From an uncultured Lentisphaerota bacterium (lineage in GTDB: Bacteria; Verrucomicrobiota; Lentisphaeria; Oligosphaerales; CAITYL01), in assembly GCA_903921725.1 (NCBI GenBank), contig CAIXRA010000028.1, forward strand, positions 61,051 to 125,050: a DNA stretch of 64,000 bases, in the 5' to 3' direction. Position 1 is the stretch's first letter. Each line of letters opens with the position of its first letter. The position numbers were made by a program, and so were the translations under genes. Positions 8,452 through 16,560 of the stretch are shown here, piece by piece. Below the pieces are notes generated by a model, which had not been told where the DNA came from, did no database searches, and worked only from the letters and a program-made list of their open reading frames with translations.

Positions 8452-10146
8452 TCAGAAAAGCCCCGTGACCCGTCCTTCCGCGTCAATGTCAATCCTGCGG
8501 TATCCGGGCGTGGAGCCCAGCCCCGGCATGGTTTTCATCTCCCCCGCCAGTACATAGACGAAACCCGCGCCGGCCGAAACCTTCACGTCCGTCACCGGGA
8601 ATTCATAACCCTGCGGGCTGCCTTTGCGGCTTGGGTCGTGCGAGAGCGAAAGGTGCGTTTTGGCCACGCACACCGGCAGTCCGCCGAAGCCGAGCGCCTC
8701 CAGGCGGGCCAGCGCCTTTTCCGCCGCCGGGGCGTAGGAAACCGTCGCAGCCCCGTAGAGTCCGGTGCAGAGCGCCGCAATCTTCTCCGCGAGCAGCCTC
8801 TCCGCCTCATAGTAGAAACGGCACGGGTGCGGGTTCTCCGCCGCCTTCACCACCGCCTCGGCCAGCGCGAGGCCGCCCTCGCCGCCCTTCGCCCACAGCT
8901 CGCTGATCTCCGCCGCGCAGGCGCCCGCCGCGAGGGCGCGTTCACGCACAAACTCAAGCTCCTCCGGGTGGTCCGTGCCGAAGCGGTTGATGGCGACGAC
9001 CGCCGGCAGGCCGGTTTTCCGCACGTTCCGGATGTGCGTCTCCAAGTTGCAGATCCCCTTTTCCAGGGAGGCGATATCCTTTTCCAGAAGCGCCGCCGGA
9101 AGCGGTTTCCCCGGCACGATGCGGAACGCGCCGGAGTGCATTTTCAGCGCCCGGACGCTGGCTACGATCACCGCGCAGTCCGGCATCATCCCGCTTGCCC
9201 GGCATTTGATGTCAATGAATTTCTCGAATCCCATGTCTGCCCCGAAGCCGGCCTCCGTCACCGTGTAGTCCGCCAGCTTCAGCGCCATGCGGTCGGCGAT
9301 GATGGAGCTGTTGCCGTGCGCGATGTTCGCAAAGGGGCCGGCGTGCACGAAGGCGGGCGCGCCCTCCAGCGTCTGCATGAGCGTCGGTTTCACCGCGTCC
9401 GTCATCAGGGCCGCCATCGCCCCGGCGGCGCCGAGATCCTCCGCGGTGAGCGGGCGGCCCTCGCGGCTGTAGGCGAAGATCATCCGCCCGAGCCGCCGGC
9501 GCAGGTCGTGGAGGTCCTCCGCCAGCGCCAGGATGGCCATGACCTCGCTGGCGACGGTGATGTCGAAGCCGGTTTCGCGCGGGACGCCGTTCTCCGGGCC
9601 GCCGAGGCCGACCACGACCTCCCGCAGCGCGCGGTCGTTCATGTCCACCACGCGCCGCACCACAACCGCGTGCGGATCAATGCCCAGCGGATTCTTCAGC
9701 AGCAGCGAACTGTCCGCCGCCGCGCAGAGCAGGTTGTGCGCCGCGCCCACGGCATGAATGTCGCCCGTGAGGTGGAGGTTGAAATCCTCCATCGGTACGA
9801 CCTGGCTGTAGCCGCCGCCGGCCGCGCCGCCCTTGATCCCAAACACAGGTCCCATCGAGGGTTGCCGGAGGCAGACGATGGCGCGCCGCCCGATCCGGTT
9901 CAACGCCTGCGCCAGCCCCACGGTCGTGACCGTCTTGCCCTCGCCGAGCGGCGTCGGGGTGACGGCCGTGACCACGACATACCTGCCGCGCGGGCGGTCC
10001 GCCAGGCGTTTCAGGATGGAAAGCGAGACCTTTCCCTTGAACCAGCCGTGCGGTTCCAGCTCGTCGCGGAGAATGCCCCATTCGGCGGCAAGATCGGCGA
10101 CCGGGCGGACGGCGGCGGCGCGGGCGATGTCGAGGTCGGAAAGCAT
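8452..10146 (-). CDS. fhs: Formate--tetrahydrofolate ligase
   Basis: 'TPLGEGKTVTTVGLAQAL', 'RQPSMGPVFGIKGGAAGGGYSQVVPMEDFNLHLTGD'; start set at MLSDLDIARAA, the ORF track extends further upstream. Confidence 0.93.
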   Translation of the reverse strand: MLSDLDIARAAAVRPVADLAAEWGILRDELEPHGWFKGKVSLSILKRLADRPRGRYVVVTAVTPTPLGEGKTVTTVGLAQALNRIGRRAIVCLRQPSMGPVFGIKGGAAGGGYSQVVPMEDFNLHLTGDIHAVGAAHNLLCAAADSSLLLKNPLGIDPHAVVVRRVVDMNDRALREVVVGLGGPENGVPRETGFDITVASEVMAILALAEDLHDLRRRLGRMIFAYSREGRPLTAEDLGAAGAMAALMTDAVKPTLMQTLEGAPAFVHAGPFANIAHGNSSIIADRMALKLADYTVTEAGFGADMGFEKFIDIKCRASGMMPDCAVIVASVRALKMHSGAFRIVPGKPLPAALLEKDIASLEKGICNLETHIRNVRKTGLPAVVAINRFGTDHPEELEFVRERALAAGACAAEISELWAKGGEGGLALAEAVVKAAENPHPCRFYYEAERLLAEKIAALCTGLYGAATVSYAPAAEKALARLEALGFGGLPVCVAKTHLSLSHDPSRKGSPQGYEFPVTDVKVSAGAGFVYVLAGEMKTMPGLGSTPGYRRIDIDAEGRVTGLF

Positions 10147-10263
10147 GCGGGGGTGGAACCTCCATTCAGAGCCGGTTTCCGATGGTTGCGATGCCTGTTG
10201 GCGTACTCTATCGCGCCGTAACAGGTTCTGCAATCCATCCAGTGCATGTCCGGCGGCGGCGTA

Positions 10264-11106
10264 TTACTCGGGGGTGTCGCCGCCGGCCGTTTCCAGGGGA
10301 GCCGCGTTGACGGGGACGATGACGCCGACAAAGCGGGAGAGGCCGAAATCGGCGGCCGGCGCGAGCAGTACTTCTGCGTAGGCCGTATTGGCGACATGCG
10401 CGGCCCGGCCATCCTCCCATGTCGTAATCTTCCCCACCGGAAGGCCCGCGGGCATGGAGCCGCCAAGGCCGGAGGTGACAATGGGCTGGCCCGCCCTGTA
10501 GCCGGCGTCGCGCGGGAGGAAGGTCACCAGGCATACCGGCGCCTCCTGCCATTTCTGGTTTTCCCGTCCGTGCAGGACGCCGACGGCGTTGGCGGCGGCG
10601 GGGATGGAGACGCTGACGCGACAGGCGGAGTCCGCCAGCGTGAGCACCAGCGCGGTATGCGGGGTCACTTCGGCCACGCGCCCGATGAGCTGGTTGCCCG
10701 TGAGCACGGCGGCGCCTTGGCGGATGCCGTCGTTGGACCCCATCCCGATGCGGAAGCGGCGGTTCCAGGAAACGGGGTCGCGGGCGGTGACCGGGGCGGC
10801 GCGGACGCGCCAGTTCGGGGGCGGTGCCAGGTTGAAGCAGGCGCGGAGTTCGCGGTTCTCCTTCAGTGCGGCCTGTGCGGCTGCGAGCTGGACGCGCAGG
10901 TTTTGTTCCACGCGCCTGGAGGCGTCGAGCTGCGCGCGCTCGGCGGAGGTCAGGCCGGCGGCAGTCGTATTGGCGGCGGCGGTCTTGCCCTGGAGGAGGG
11001 GGGCCATGGTACCGGCGATTCCCGCGCGGATGCGGGGCTGGGTGGTGGCGGCGGAGAGGAGGGCGATGACGGCCAGGAGGCTGAGCCAGAAGAGCAGTCG
11101 GCGCAT
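10264..11106 (-). CDS. mreC: Rod shape-determining protein MreC-like
   Basis: N-terminal TM segment 'MRRLLFWLSLLAVIALLSA', then 'ARDPVSWNRRFRIGMGSNDGIRQGAAVLTGNQLIGRVAEVTPHTALVLTLAD' typical of MreC; start internal to the track ORF. Confidence 0.82.
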   Translation of the reverse strand: MRRLLFWLSLLAVIALLSAATTQPRIRAGIAGTMAPLLQGKTAAANTTAAGLTSAERAQLDASRRVEQNLRVQLAAAQAALKENRELRACFNLAPPPNWRVRAAPVTARDPVSWNRRFRIGMGSNDGIRQGAAVLTGNQLIGRVAEVTPHTALVLTLADSACRVSVSIPAAANAVGVLHGRENQKWQEAPVCLVTFLPRDAGYRAGQPIVTSGLGGSMPAGLPVGKITTWEDGRAAHVANTAYAEVLLAPAADFGLSRFVGVIVPVNAAPLETAGGDTPE

Positions 11107-11111
11107 GGCGG

Positions 11112-12569
11112 TCACTCTCCCGGCGGCGCGGCGGTTCGGGCGGCGGCTGTGTGCGGCTTCGGGCGCGCGACCAGCAGGAGCGTCTGGTCGTCGGCCTGCG
11201 GCTCCTCGCCGGTGAATTCTTTGATCTCGTCGAGGATGAGCGCGCCCATCTGCTCCGGCGGCAGGTCGTTCCCGTTCCAAATCTTGTAGAGGCGATCCAG
11301 GCCGTATTCCTCTCCGGCCTCGTTGAGCGCCTCCGTGATGCCGTCGGAGAAGAGCAGGATGGAGGTGCCGGGCTCGAAGGCGAAGGAGAGGGTGTCGAAG
11401 CGCGGCTCGAACTCTTCGGGGAGGAGGCCGAGGGCGGGGCCTTTCGGCTTGATGATGCGGGTGGAACCGTCGGGCATGCGGGTGAGGAGTTCGGTGTGCC
11501 CGGCGCGTGCGTATTCGCAGACGTGGTTCTGTCGGTCGATGAGGAGGATGGCGAGGGTGACGAAGTGGCTGCGGTCGGAATCGCGGTACAGGTGCCGGTT
11601 CAGGCTGGCCAGGAACTGCTCCATCATGGTGAAGCGCTCCGCCTCGGCCTTGGCGAAGCTCTGGCACATGGCCATGAGCATGCTGGCGGGGACGCCCTTG
11701 CCGCTGGCGTCGGCCACCAGGATCATCGTGCGGTACTCGTCCATCTCGATGAAGTCGTAGAAGTCGCCGCCGACCTCGTTGGCGGAGCGGCTGAAGGCGT
11801 GGATGCGGTAGTCGCCGAGGGACGGGATGTCGTCCGGCAGGAGCGATGCTTGGATCTGCCGCGCCAGGTCGAGTTCCTGGACGATGCGCTGCTGGCGGGT
11901 GCGTTCGCCGTAGATGTTGACGAGGTGGCTCGCCATGGCCGCCTGATAGGAGAGGTTCTCGAGCGTGCGCAGGTCGTTCGCGGTGAAGTTGCGCCCCGGC
12001 TGCTTGCAGTTGACCGCCGCCACGACGCCGGTGAGCCGGTTCTCCACGAACATCGGCACGGCGATCAGCGTGCGCACGTCGCGCGGCAGCTTCTGATCAT
12101 CGGGAAGCAGCTCGGCGTCGTCGACCAGCAGGCTGCGCTGAAGTTCGGCGACGCGGCCGATGACGCCTTCGCCGACCGGGATCTTCTCCCGCCGCAACGG
12201 TTCGCCCTGCCCGGAGGGCGTCTTCGCCTGGAGCATGTTGGCCGAGCGGCGGAGCGGGGGGAACATGCCGGCCACGGCGCTGGCATGGAGGCTTCGCACG
12301 TCCTTGTCCTCGACGAGCTGGAAGATGCAGAGCGACTCGGCGTCCAGCACGTCACCCAGGTAATGCGCCACCAGCTCCATGGCGCGCTCGCTGTCGCCGG
12401 CGGTGGAGAGGCTGGTGGTGAAGATGCTGAGGAAGTCCATGACCTCCTTGCGCTGGCGCACGGAATTGCGCAGCCGTGCCTTCACCTCCTCCATGCGGGT
12501 GTGGTAGACCCGGAGGAGGAAGGTCAACAGCAGGAGCAGGACGATCAGTATGCCAGCCAGCAGGTTCAT
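11112..12569 (-). CDS. GAF domain + PP2C/SpoIIE-type serine phosphatase, membrane anchored
   Basis: N-terminal TM; GAF-like 'RTLIAVPMFVENRLTGVVAAVNC'; RsbU/SpoIIE 'GGDFYDFIEMD...ILVADASGKGVPASMLMA' and 'ILLFSDGITEALN'. Confidence 0.88.
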   Translation of the reverse strand: MNLLAGILIVLLLLLTFLLRVYHTRMEEVKARLRNSVRQRKEVMDFLSIFTTSLSTAGDSERAMELVAHYLGDVLDAESLCIFQLVEDKDVRSLHASAVAGMFPPLRRSANMLQAKTPSGQGEPLRREKIPVGEGVIGRVAELQRSLLVDDAELLPDDQKLPRDVRTLIAVPMFVENRLTGVVAAVNCKQPGRNFTANDLRTLENLSYQAAMASHLVNIYGERTRQQRIVQELDLARQIQASLLPDDIPSLGDYRIHAFSRSANEVGGDFYDFIEMDEYRTMILVADASGKGVPASMLMAMCQSFAKAEAERFTMMEQFLASLNRHLYRDSDRSHFVTLAILLIDRQNHVCEYARAGHTELLTRMPDGSTRIIKPKGPALGLLPEEFEPRFDTLSFAFEPGTSILLFSDGITEALNEAGEEYGLDRLYKIWNGNDLPPEQMGALILDEIKEFTGEEPQADDQTLLLVARPKPHTAAARTAAPPGE

Positions 12570-12662
12570 GTCGTGTTGCGGAGCCGAAGTCTGAGGTTCA
12601 GGCGGGTTGATTGCGCGCCTCCGCGCCGCGGAAGGTGTCGCGTTCGAAAAAATCCCGCTACA

Positions 12663-13400
12663 CTATAGACCCGCTTGCCCGGAATTTCCCGCCGGCCGGC
12701 GGAAGATAAAAAACTGCCGCTGCCCCGCGCCGCACGGCAGCCCGATGACATCCGAGATGGTCATGGAAAGCCCGTATTTTGTCGCCTCGCGTCTTGCCAG
12801 TTCCCAACTGTCCTTCACGGCGACGGGGGTCGAGTACACCAGCAGCGGCGCGCCCGGCGCCAGGAGCTGCCGCGATTCCTTCACCAGGTTTTCCGGGCTC
12901 GAAACAGCCCGCGCGACGACGGCGCCGTAGCGGCCCGCGTGTTCCGGAAGCCGGCCGACCTCGCGCGCCTGGCGTCCGATGACGCGGCAGTGCGTGAATC
13001 CCAGCGCGGCAGTCTCCGCTTCCAGAAATTCCACCTTTTTCGAGTTTACCTCGATGCCGTCCAGGCGCAGGGCCGGGTTCGCCCAGCCCAGCGGGAAATA
13101 GGGGAAGCCCGCGCCGCAGCCGACGTCCGCCGCGTGCAGCGGGGAGGAAAGCAGTTCCGGCAGGACCAGTCCAGCCGCCAAGCTGTCGGCGACATGCTTG
13201 AGCCAGAACTCGGCGCGGCCGGTGATGCGCGTGAGGTTCGTGTGGCGGTTGAACTCCTCCAGGTCGGCGTGGAACCGTTCCATCACCTCCCGGCGGCTGC
13301 GGAAGGCGCCGCCCGCGCCGCAGCGGTCGAGGAACTGTTCCAGCTCCGCCCAGTCGGGTTCGGGTGGCGGCAAAACGGCGGCGACGATCCCGGCGGTCAT
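12663..13400 (-). CDS. rsmG: 16S rRNA (guanine527-N7)-methyltransferase
   Basis: 'FNRHTNLTRITGRAEFWLKHVADSL', 'AADVGCGAGFPYFPLG', 'VVARAVSS'; start MTAGIVAAVL inside the longer track ORF. Confidence 0.9.
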   Translation of the reverse strand: MTAGIVAAVLPPPEPDWAELEQFLDRCGAGGAFRSRREVMERFHADLEEFNRHTNLTRITGRAEFWLKHVADSLAAGLVLPELLSSPLHAADVGCGAGFPYFPLGWANPALRLDGIEVNSKKVEFLEAETAALGFTHCRVIGRQAREVGRLPEHAGRYGAVVARAVSSPENLVKESRQLLAPGAPLLVYSTPVAVKDSWELARREATKYGLSMTISDVIGLPCGAGQRQFFIFRRPAGNSGQAGL

Positions 13401-13960
13401 GGCGTGGCGGATCCCCGCATGAGATTGAAGGTGGCGGCCAGCAGGAAGACGAGCGCGGTGAGCGTGGCGGTACCGGCGGCAATCCGGCGCACGCCCGGAC
13501 GTAGCGCGGCGCGTTCCAGCAGGTCGCGGAAGCGCCATGGCGCCGCCATCAGCAGCACGCCGGCGACGGCGCAGAGGTAGCAGACGGCGGAGAAGGCGGG
13601 CCGCGCCGGGAGATGATTGTCGAACGCGCCCTGGAGCAGTTGCGGCGCCAGCAGCATCAGCACTCCGCCGAGTGCGCGGGTCAGCAGGAAGTCGAGGTAC
13701 AGGCAGGCCAGCACCGTCAGCACCGGCACCAGCAGCCAGACGAAGGGCATGTAGCGGGCGAGGCCGCCCTCCAGCAAAACCTGGGCCTGCCACGCCGAGA
13801 AGGCGAGCGACCCCAGTGCCAGAAAGGTGCCGGCCACTCGTTCGCGCGGCAATGTCTTCCAAAGGTCCGGCCGTCGCGCGGCGCCGATGCCGAACACGGC
13901 GGCCAGAACGAGCAGGACGCCCGCCGCAAGCAGACTGCTGAGTGTGAAGCCGATGGTCAT
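13397..13960 (-). CDS. Uncharacterised multi-pass membrane protein
   Basis: 187-aa hydrophobic ORF; stop overlaps the rsmG start (ATGA-type overlap). Confidence 0.7.
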   Translation of the reverse strand: MTIGFTLSSLLAAGVLLVLAAVFGIGAARRPDLWKTLPRERVAGTFLALGSLAFSAWQAQVLLEGGLARYMPFVWLLVPVLTVLACLYLDFLLTRALGGVLMLLAPQLLQGAFDNHLPARPAFSAVCYLCAVAGVLLMAAPWRFRDLLERAALRPGVRRIAAGTATLTALVFLLAATFNLMRGSATP

Positions 13961-14112
13961 GGGGGCCCTTGTGAGGATGCAGCCTTTGCTTGCGGAGTCC
14001 GCAAGACGGCCGGTGAAAAGTGAAGGAAAACATAGCCGAACTCACAGGGCTTTCAATTTGCGTCGCGTTTTCTCTCGCGCGCGATGGCACACGTGTCCCG
14101 CGCCATGTCAGC

Positions 14113-14140
14113 TTGCGCGAAGGAAAACCCATGGTATAGT
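14113..14140 (+). promoter_or_regulatory. Candidate sigma70-type promoter for the leuA leader
   Basis: TTGCGC (14113-14118), 16-bp spacer, TATAGT (14135-14140), upstream of the leader ORF. Confidence 0.5.
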
Positions 14141-14178
14141 GGGGACAGTCTGGAAGATCACCGGGGCGTCGATCCATC

Positions 14179-14238
14179 ATGAAACGACATGCGGAAAACC
14201 TTCGACTTAGAGGCCTGCGGCCGTCCCCTTGGGGATGA
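14179..14238 (+). CDS. Candidate leu leader peptide MKRHAENLRLRGLRPSPWG
   Basis: ATG...TGA 19-codon ORF with Leu codons at 14200-14202, 14206-14208 and 14215-14217; stop lies inside the arm of mutually exclusive hairpins preceding a terminator and leuA. Confidence 0.72.
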   Translation: MKRHAENLRLRGLRPSPWG

Positions 14239-14306
14239 GGCTCATGGAACGCCACCCAGCGTTTTTCCTGTGAAGCCTGCATCCTCCGACGGTTGCAGGT
14301 TTTTTT
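14224..14306 (+). promoter_or_regulatory. Transcription attenuator upstream of leuA
   Basis: Pause/1:2 hairpin TCCCC-GGGGA (14224-14235); antiterminator 14233-14242 GGATGAGGCT pairing with 14274-14284 AGCCTGCATCC (10 bp, one bulged G); terminator 14276-14299. Confidence 0.75.
14276..14306 (+). terminator. Intrinsic terminator of the leuA attenuator
   Basis: CCTGCA-t-CC/GG-t-TGCAGG hairpin followed by seven T residues. Confidence 0.75.
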
Positions 14307-14380
14307 GTTGTGGTGGCCGATGTCCGGCAACCCGGCCGTGAATCCTGAATGCAAGCAAGACCAATAGGGAGAAAACGGAT

Positions 14381-16057
14381 ATGAAACCGCGCTACGCCTG
14401 TCCGAAGCCCGTCAAGGTTTCCCGCCGCAAATGGCCCAGCCGCATGCTGCGCCAGAGCCCGGTCTGGTGCGCCGTCGACCTGCGCGACGGCAACCAGGCG
14501 CTGCCGAACCCCATGACCCCGGTCCAGAAGAAGCGCTATTTCCAGCTCCTGATCCAGATCGGCTTCAAGGAGATCGAGGTCGGCTTCCCGTCCGCCTCCG
14601 CCGACGACTTCCAGTTCTGCCGCGACCTCATCGAGCAGAACCTGATTCCGGAGGACGTGACGATTTCCGTGCTGACCCAGGCCCGCGAACACCTCATCAG
14701 CAAGACGCTTGACGCGCTGAAGGGGGTCCGCCGCGCCGTCGTTCACGTCTACACCGCCACCAGCGAACTGCACATGAAGTTCGTGTTTGGCAAGACGGCG
14801 GAGGAGACCAAGGCGATGGCGCTGGATGCCGTGCGTCTGATCCGCGACGGCAGCCGTACGAAGCTCGCCGGGAGCGAGATCCTGCTGGAGTTCTCCCCCG
14901 AGGAGTTCACCGACACCGACCTCGACTTTGCGGTGGACATCTGCGACTCCGTCATCGAAACCTGGCAGCCGAAGCCGGGCGAGAAGGTGATCCTGAACCT
15001 CCCCGCCACTGTCGAGCGCCGCCTGCCGAACCAGTACGCAGACATGATCGAGGAGTTCATGTATCGCCAGAAGCGCGGCGAGCAGAGCATCATCTCGCTC
15101 CATGCGCACAACGACATGGGTTCGGCGGTCGCCGCCACCGAGATGGCGCTGCTGGCCGGCGCGCACCGCGTCGAGGGCACGCTCTTCGGCCACGGCGAGC
15201 GCTGCGGCAACGTGGACCTCATCACGCTCGTGCTCAACCTCCAGTATCTCGGCGTCAACACCGGGCTGACTTTCGGCAACATCGAGACGCTCCGCGACGA
15301 GCTGGTCGAGCTGAGCGGCATCGGCGTGCATCCGCGCCATCCGTACGCCGGCGAGCTGGTCTTCACCGCCTTCTCCGGGTCGCATCAGGACGCCATCCAC
15401 AAGGGGCTGATGAACGCCGACGCGCTCACGAAACATTTCGGCGCCTGGAAGGTGCCGTATCTGCACATCGACCCGCGCGACCTCGGCCGCAGCTTCGAGA
15501 AGTTCATCCGCATCAACAGCCAGTCCGGCAAGGGAGGCATCGCCTACGTCCTCCAGCAGGAAAGCGGCATCCATCTGCCGCGGCCGTTGCTCCAGGATTT
15601 CAGCGCCTCCGTCCAGGCGTTTGCCGACAAGGCCGGGCGCGAGGTCGAGGCTTCCGAACTCATCGGGCTTCTCCGCGCGAAGTATGTGCTGCAGGACAGC
15701 CCGCTGCGCCTGCTCAACTACTGGCCGCGGCCGACCGCCGCCGACCCGACCCGGATCGAGGGCGAGGTTCACGCGGATTTCAATGGCCAGGCGTACACGC
15801 TATCCGCCGCCGCCCAAGGGCCGATCGCCGCCTTTGTGCGCGCCATGCAGCAGCTCCCGCTGCCGTTCACCTTCAAGCTGGACGAATACGAGGAGGACTC
15901 CATCGGCTCCGACGAGGACGCCGAGGCCGTCACCTTCGTGAAGCTCTCGAACTCCGCCGGCCAGTCGCGCTACGGCATCGGCTTCGGCGTGAACATCGAC
16001 CAGGCCGCAGTCCGCGCCATCGTTTCGGCCCTCAACGGGTTGCTGAACGGGAAGTGA
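14381..16057 (+). CDS. leuA: 2-isopropylmalate synthase
   Basis: 'WCAVDLRDGNQAL', 'KEIEVGFPSASADDFQF', 'SLHAHNDMGSAVAATEMALLAGAHRVEGTLFGHGERCGNVDL'. Confidence 0.94.
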   Translation: MKPRYACPKPVKVSRRKWPSRMLRQSPVWCAVDLRDGNQALPNPMTPVQKKRYFQLLIQIGFKEIEVGFPSASADDFQFCRDLIEQNLIPEDVTISVLTQAREHLISKTLDALKGVRRAVVHVYTATSELHMKFVFGKTAEETKAMALDAVRLIRDGSRTKLAGSEILLEFSPEEFTDTDLDFAVDICDSVIETWQPKPGEKVILNLPATVERRLPNQYADMIEEFMYRQKRGEQSIISLHAHNDMGSAVAATEMALLAGAHRVEGTLFGHGERCGNVDLITLVLNLQYLGVNTGLTFGNIETLRDELVELSGIGVHPRHPYAGELVFTAFSGSHQDAIHKGLMNADALTKHFGAWKVPYLHIDPRDLGRSFEKFIRINSQSGKGGIAYVLQQESGIHLPRPLLQDFSASVQAFADKAGREVEASELIGLLRAKYVLQDSPLRLLNYWPRPTAADPTRIEGEVHADFNGQAYTLSAAAQGPIAAFVRAMQQLPLPFTFKLDEYEEDSIGSDEDAEAVTFVKLSNSAGQSRYGIGFGVNIDQAAVRAIVSALNGLLNGK

Positions 16058-16073
16058 CGCCCGTCATTTGGAT

Positions 16074-16115
16074 AAACGGGAGCGCCGGCACATTGCCCGC
16101 GCTCCCGTTTTCTTT
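16074..16115. terminator. Intrinsic terminator after leuA
   Basis: 12-bp perfect stem AAACGGGAGCGC (16074-16085) / GCGCTCCCGTTT (16099-16110), followed by a T-rich tract. Confidence 0.8.
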
Positions 16116-16165
16116 CAAGGGCCAATCAAGCGCATCCAGATACCGGGCAGGGTGCCCGCCGGCGC

Positions 16166-16444
16166 TCACTTCAATTCAAACTCCGCCGTCCTGTCACCCG
16201 CCATCACCCCGAACATGCCGGGTTCGGTCACCCATTTCCGGTCGATGCCCCAGAACCCGAGGTCGGGGCGCCGGAGGGTGAAGGTCACCGTTTTGGACTC
16301 GCCGGGTTCAAGGTGGATCTTCTCGATTCCCTTGAGCATTTTGACATAGGGCGCGACCGAAGCGACTCGATCACGGACATAAAGCAGGACCGCCTCGTCC
16401 CCGCCCCGTTTTCCCGTGTTGGTGACCTTGACTGAGACGGGATG
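16166..16444 (-). pseudogene. Remnant of a GH3 beta-glucosidase: C-terminal fibronectin III-like domain only
   Basis: Minus-strand reading: HPVSVKVTNTGKRGGDEAVLLYVRDRVASVAPYVKMLKGIEKIHLEPGESKTVTFTLRRPDLGFWGIDRKWVTEPGMFGVMAGDRTAEFELK*; in-frame TAA shortly upstream and no catalytic domain. Not in the ORF track. Confidence 0.75.
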
Positions 16445-16560
16445 TCGGCCACCGCGGCGACTTGCGGGGATGTAACTGCGTTTTTCCCTGCATGGCCTGT
16501 TTTTTCCAGAACATTAAGGTAACGCGCAACATCGGCATGGCGGTCGGATACGTCTCCGGT

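Noticed and set aside
7210-10221. 1003-aa plus-strand ORF
   Set aside because: Spans antisense to two unrelated conserved genes (kinase and fhs); shadow ORF.
14240-14310. T-box or known metabolite riboswitch upstream of leuA
   Set aside because: No T-box consensus (AGGGTGGNACCGCG) nor recognisable SAM, TPP, glycine or cobalamin motifs; leader-peptide attenuation explains the elements better.
12663-14354. 563-aa version of the rsmG ORF
   Set aside because: The N-terminal extension covers an overlapping co-oriented membrane-protein gene in another frame and the leuA leader; RsmG homology begins at the internal start at 13400.
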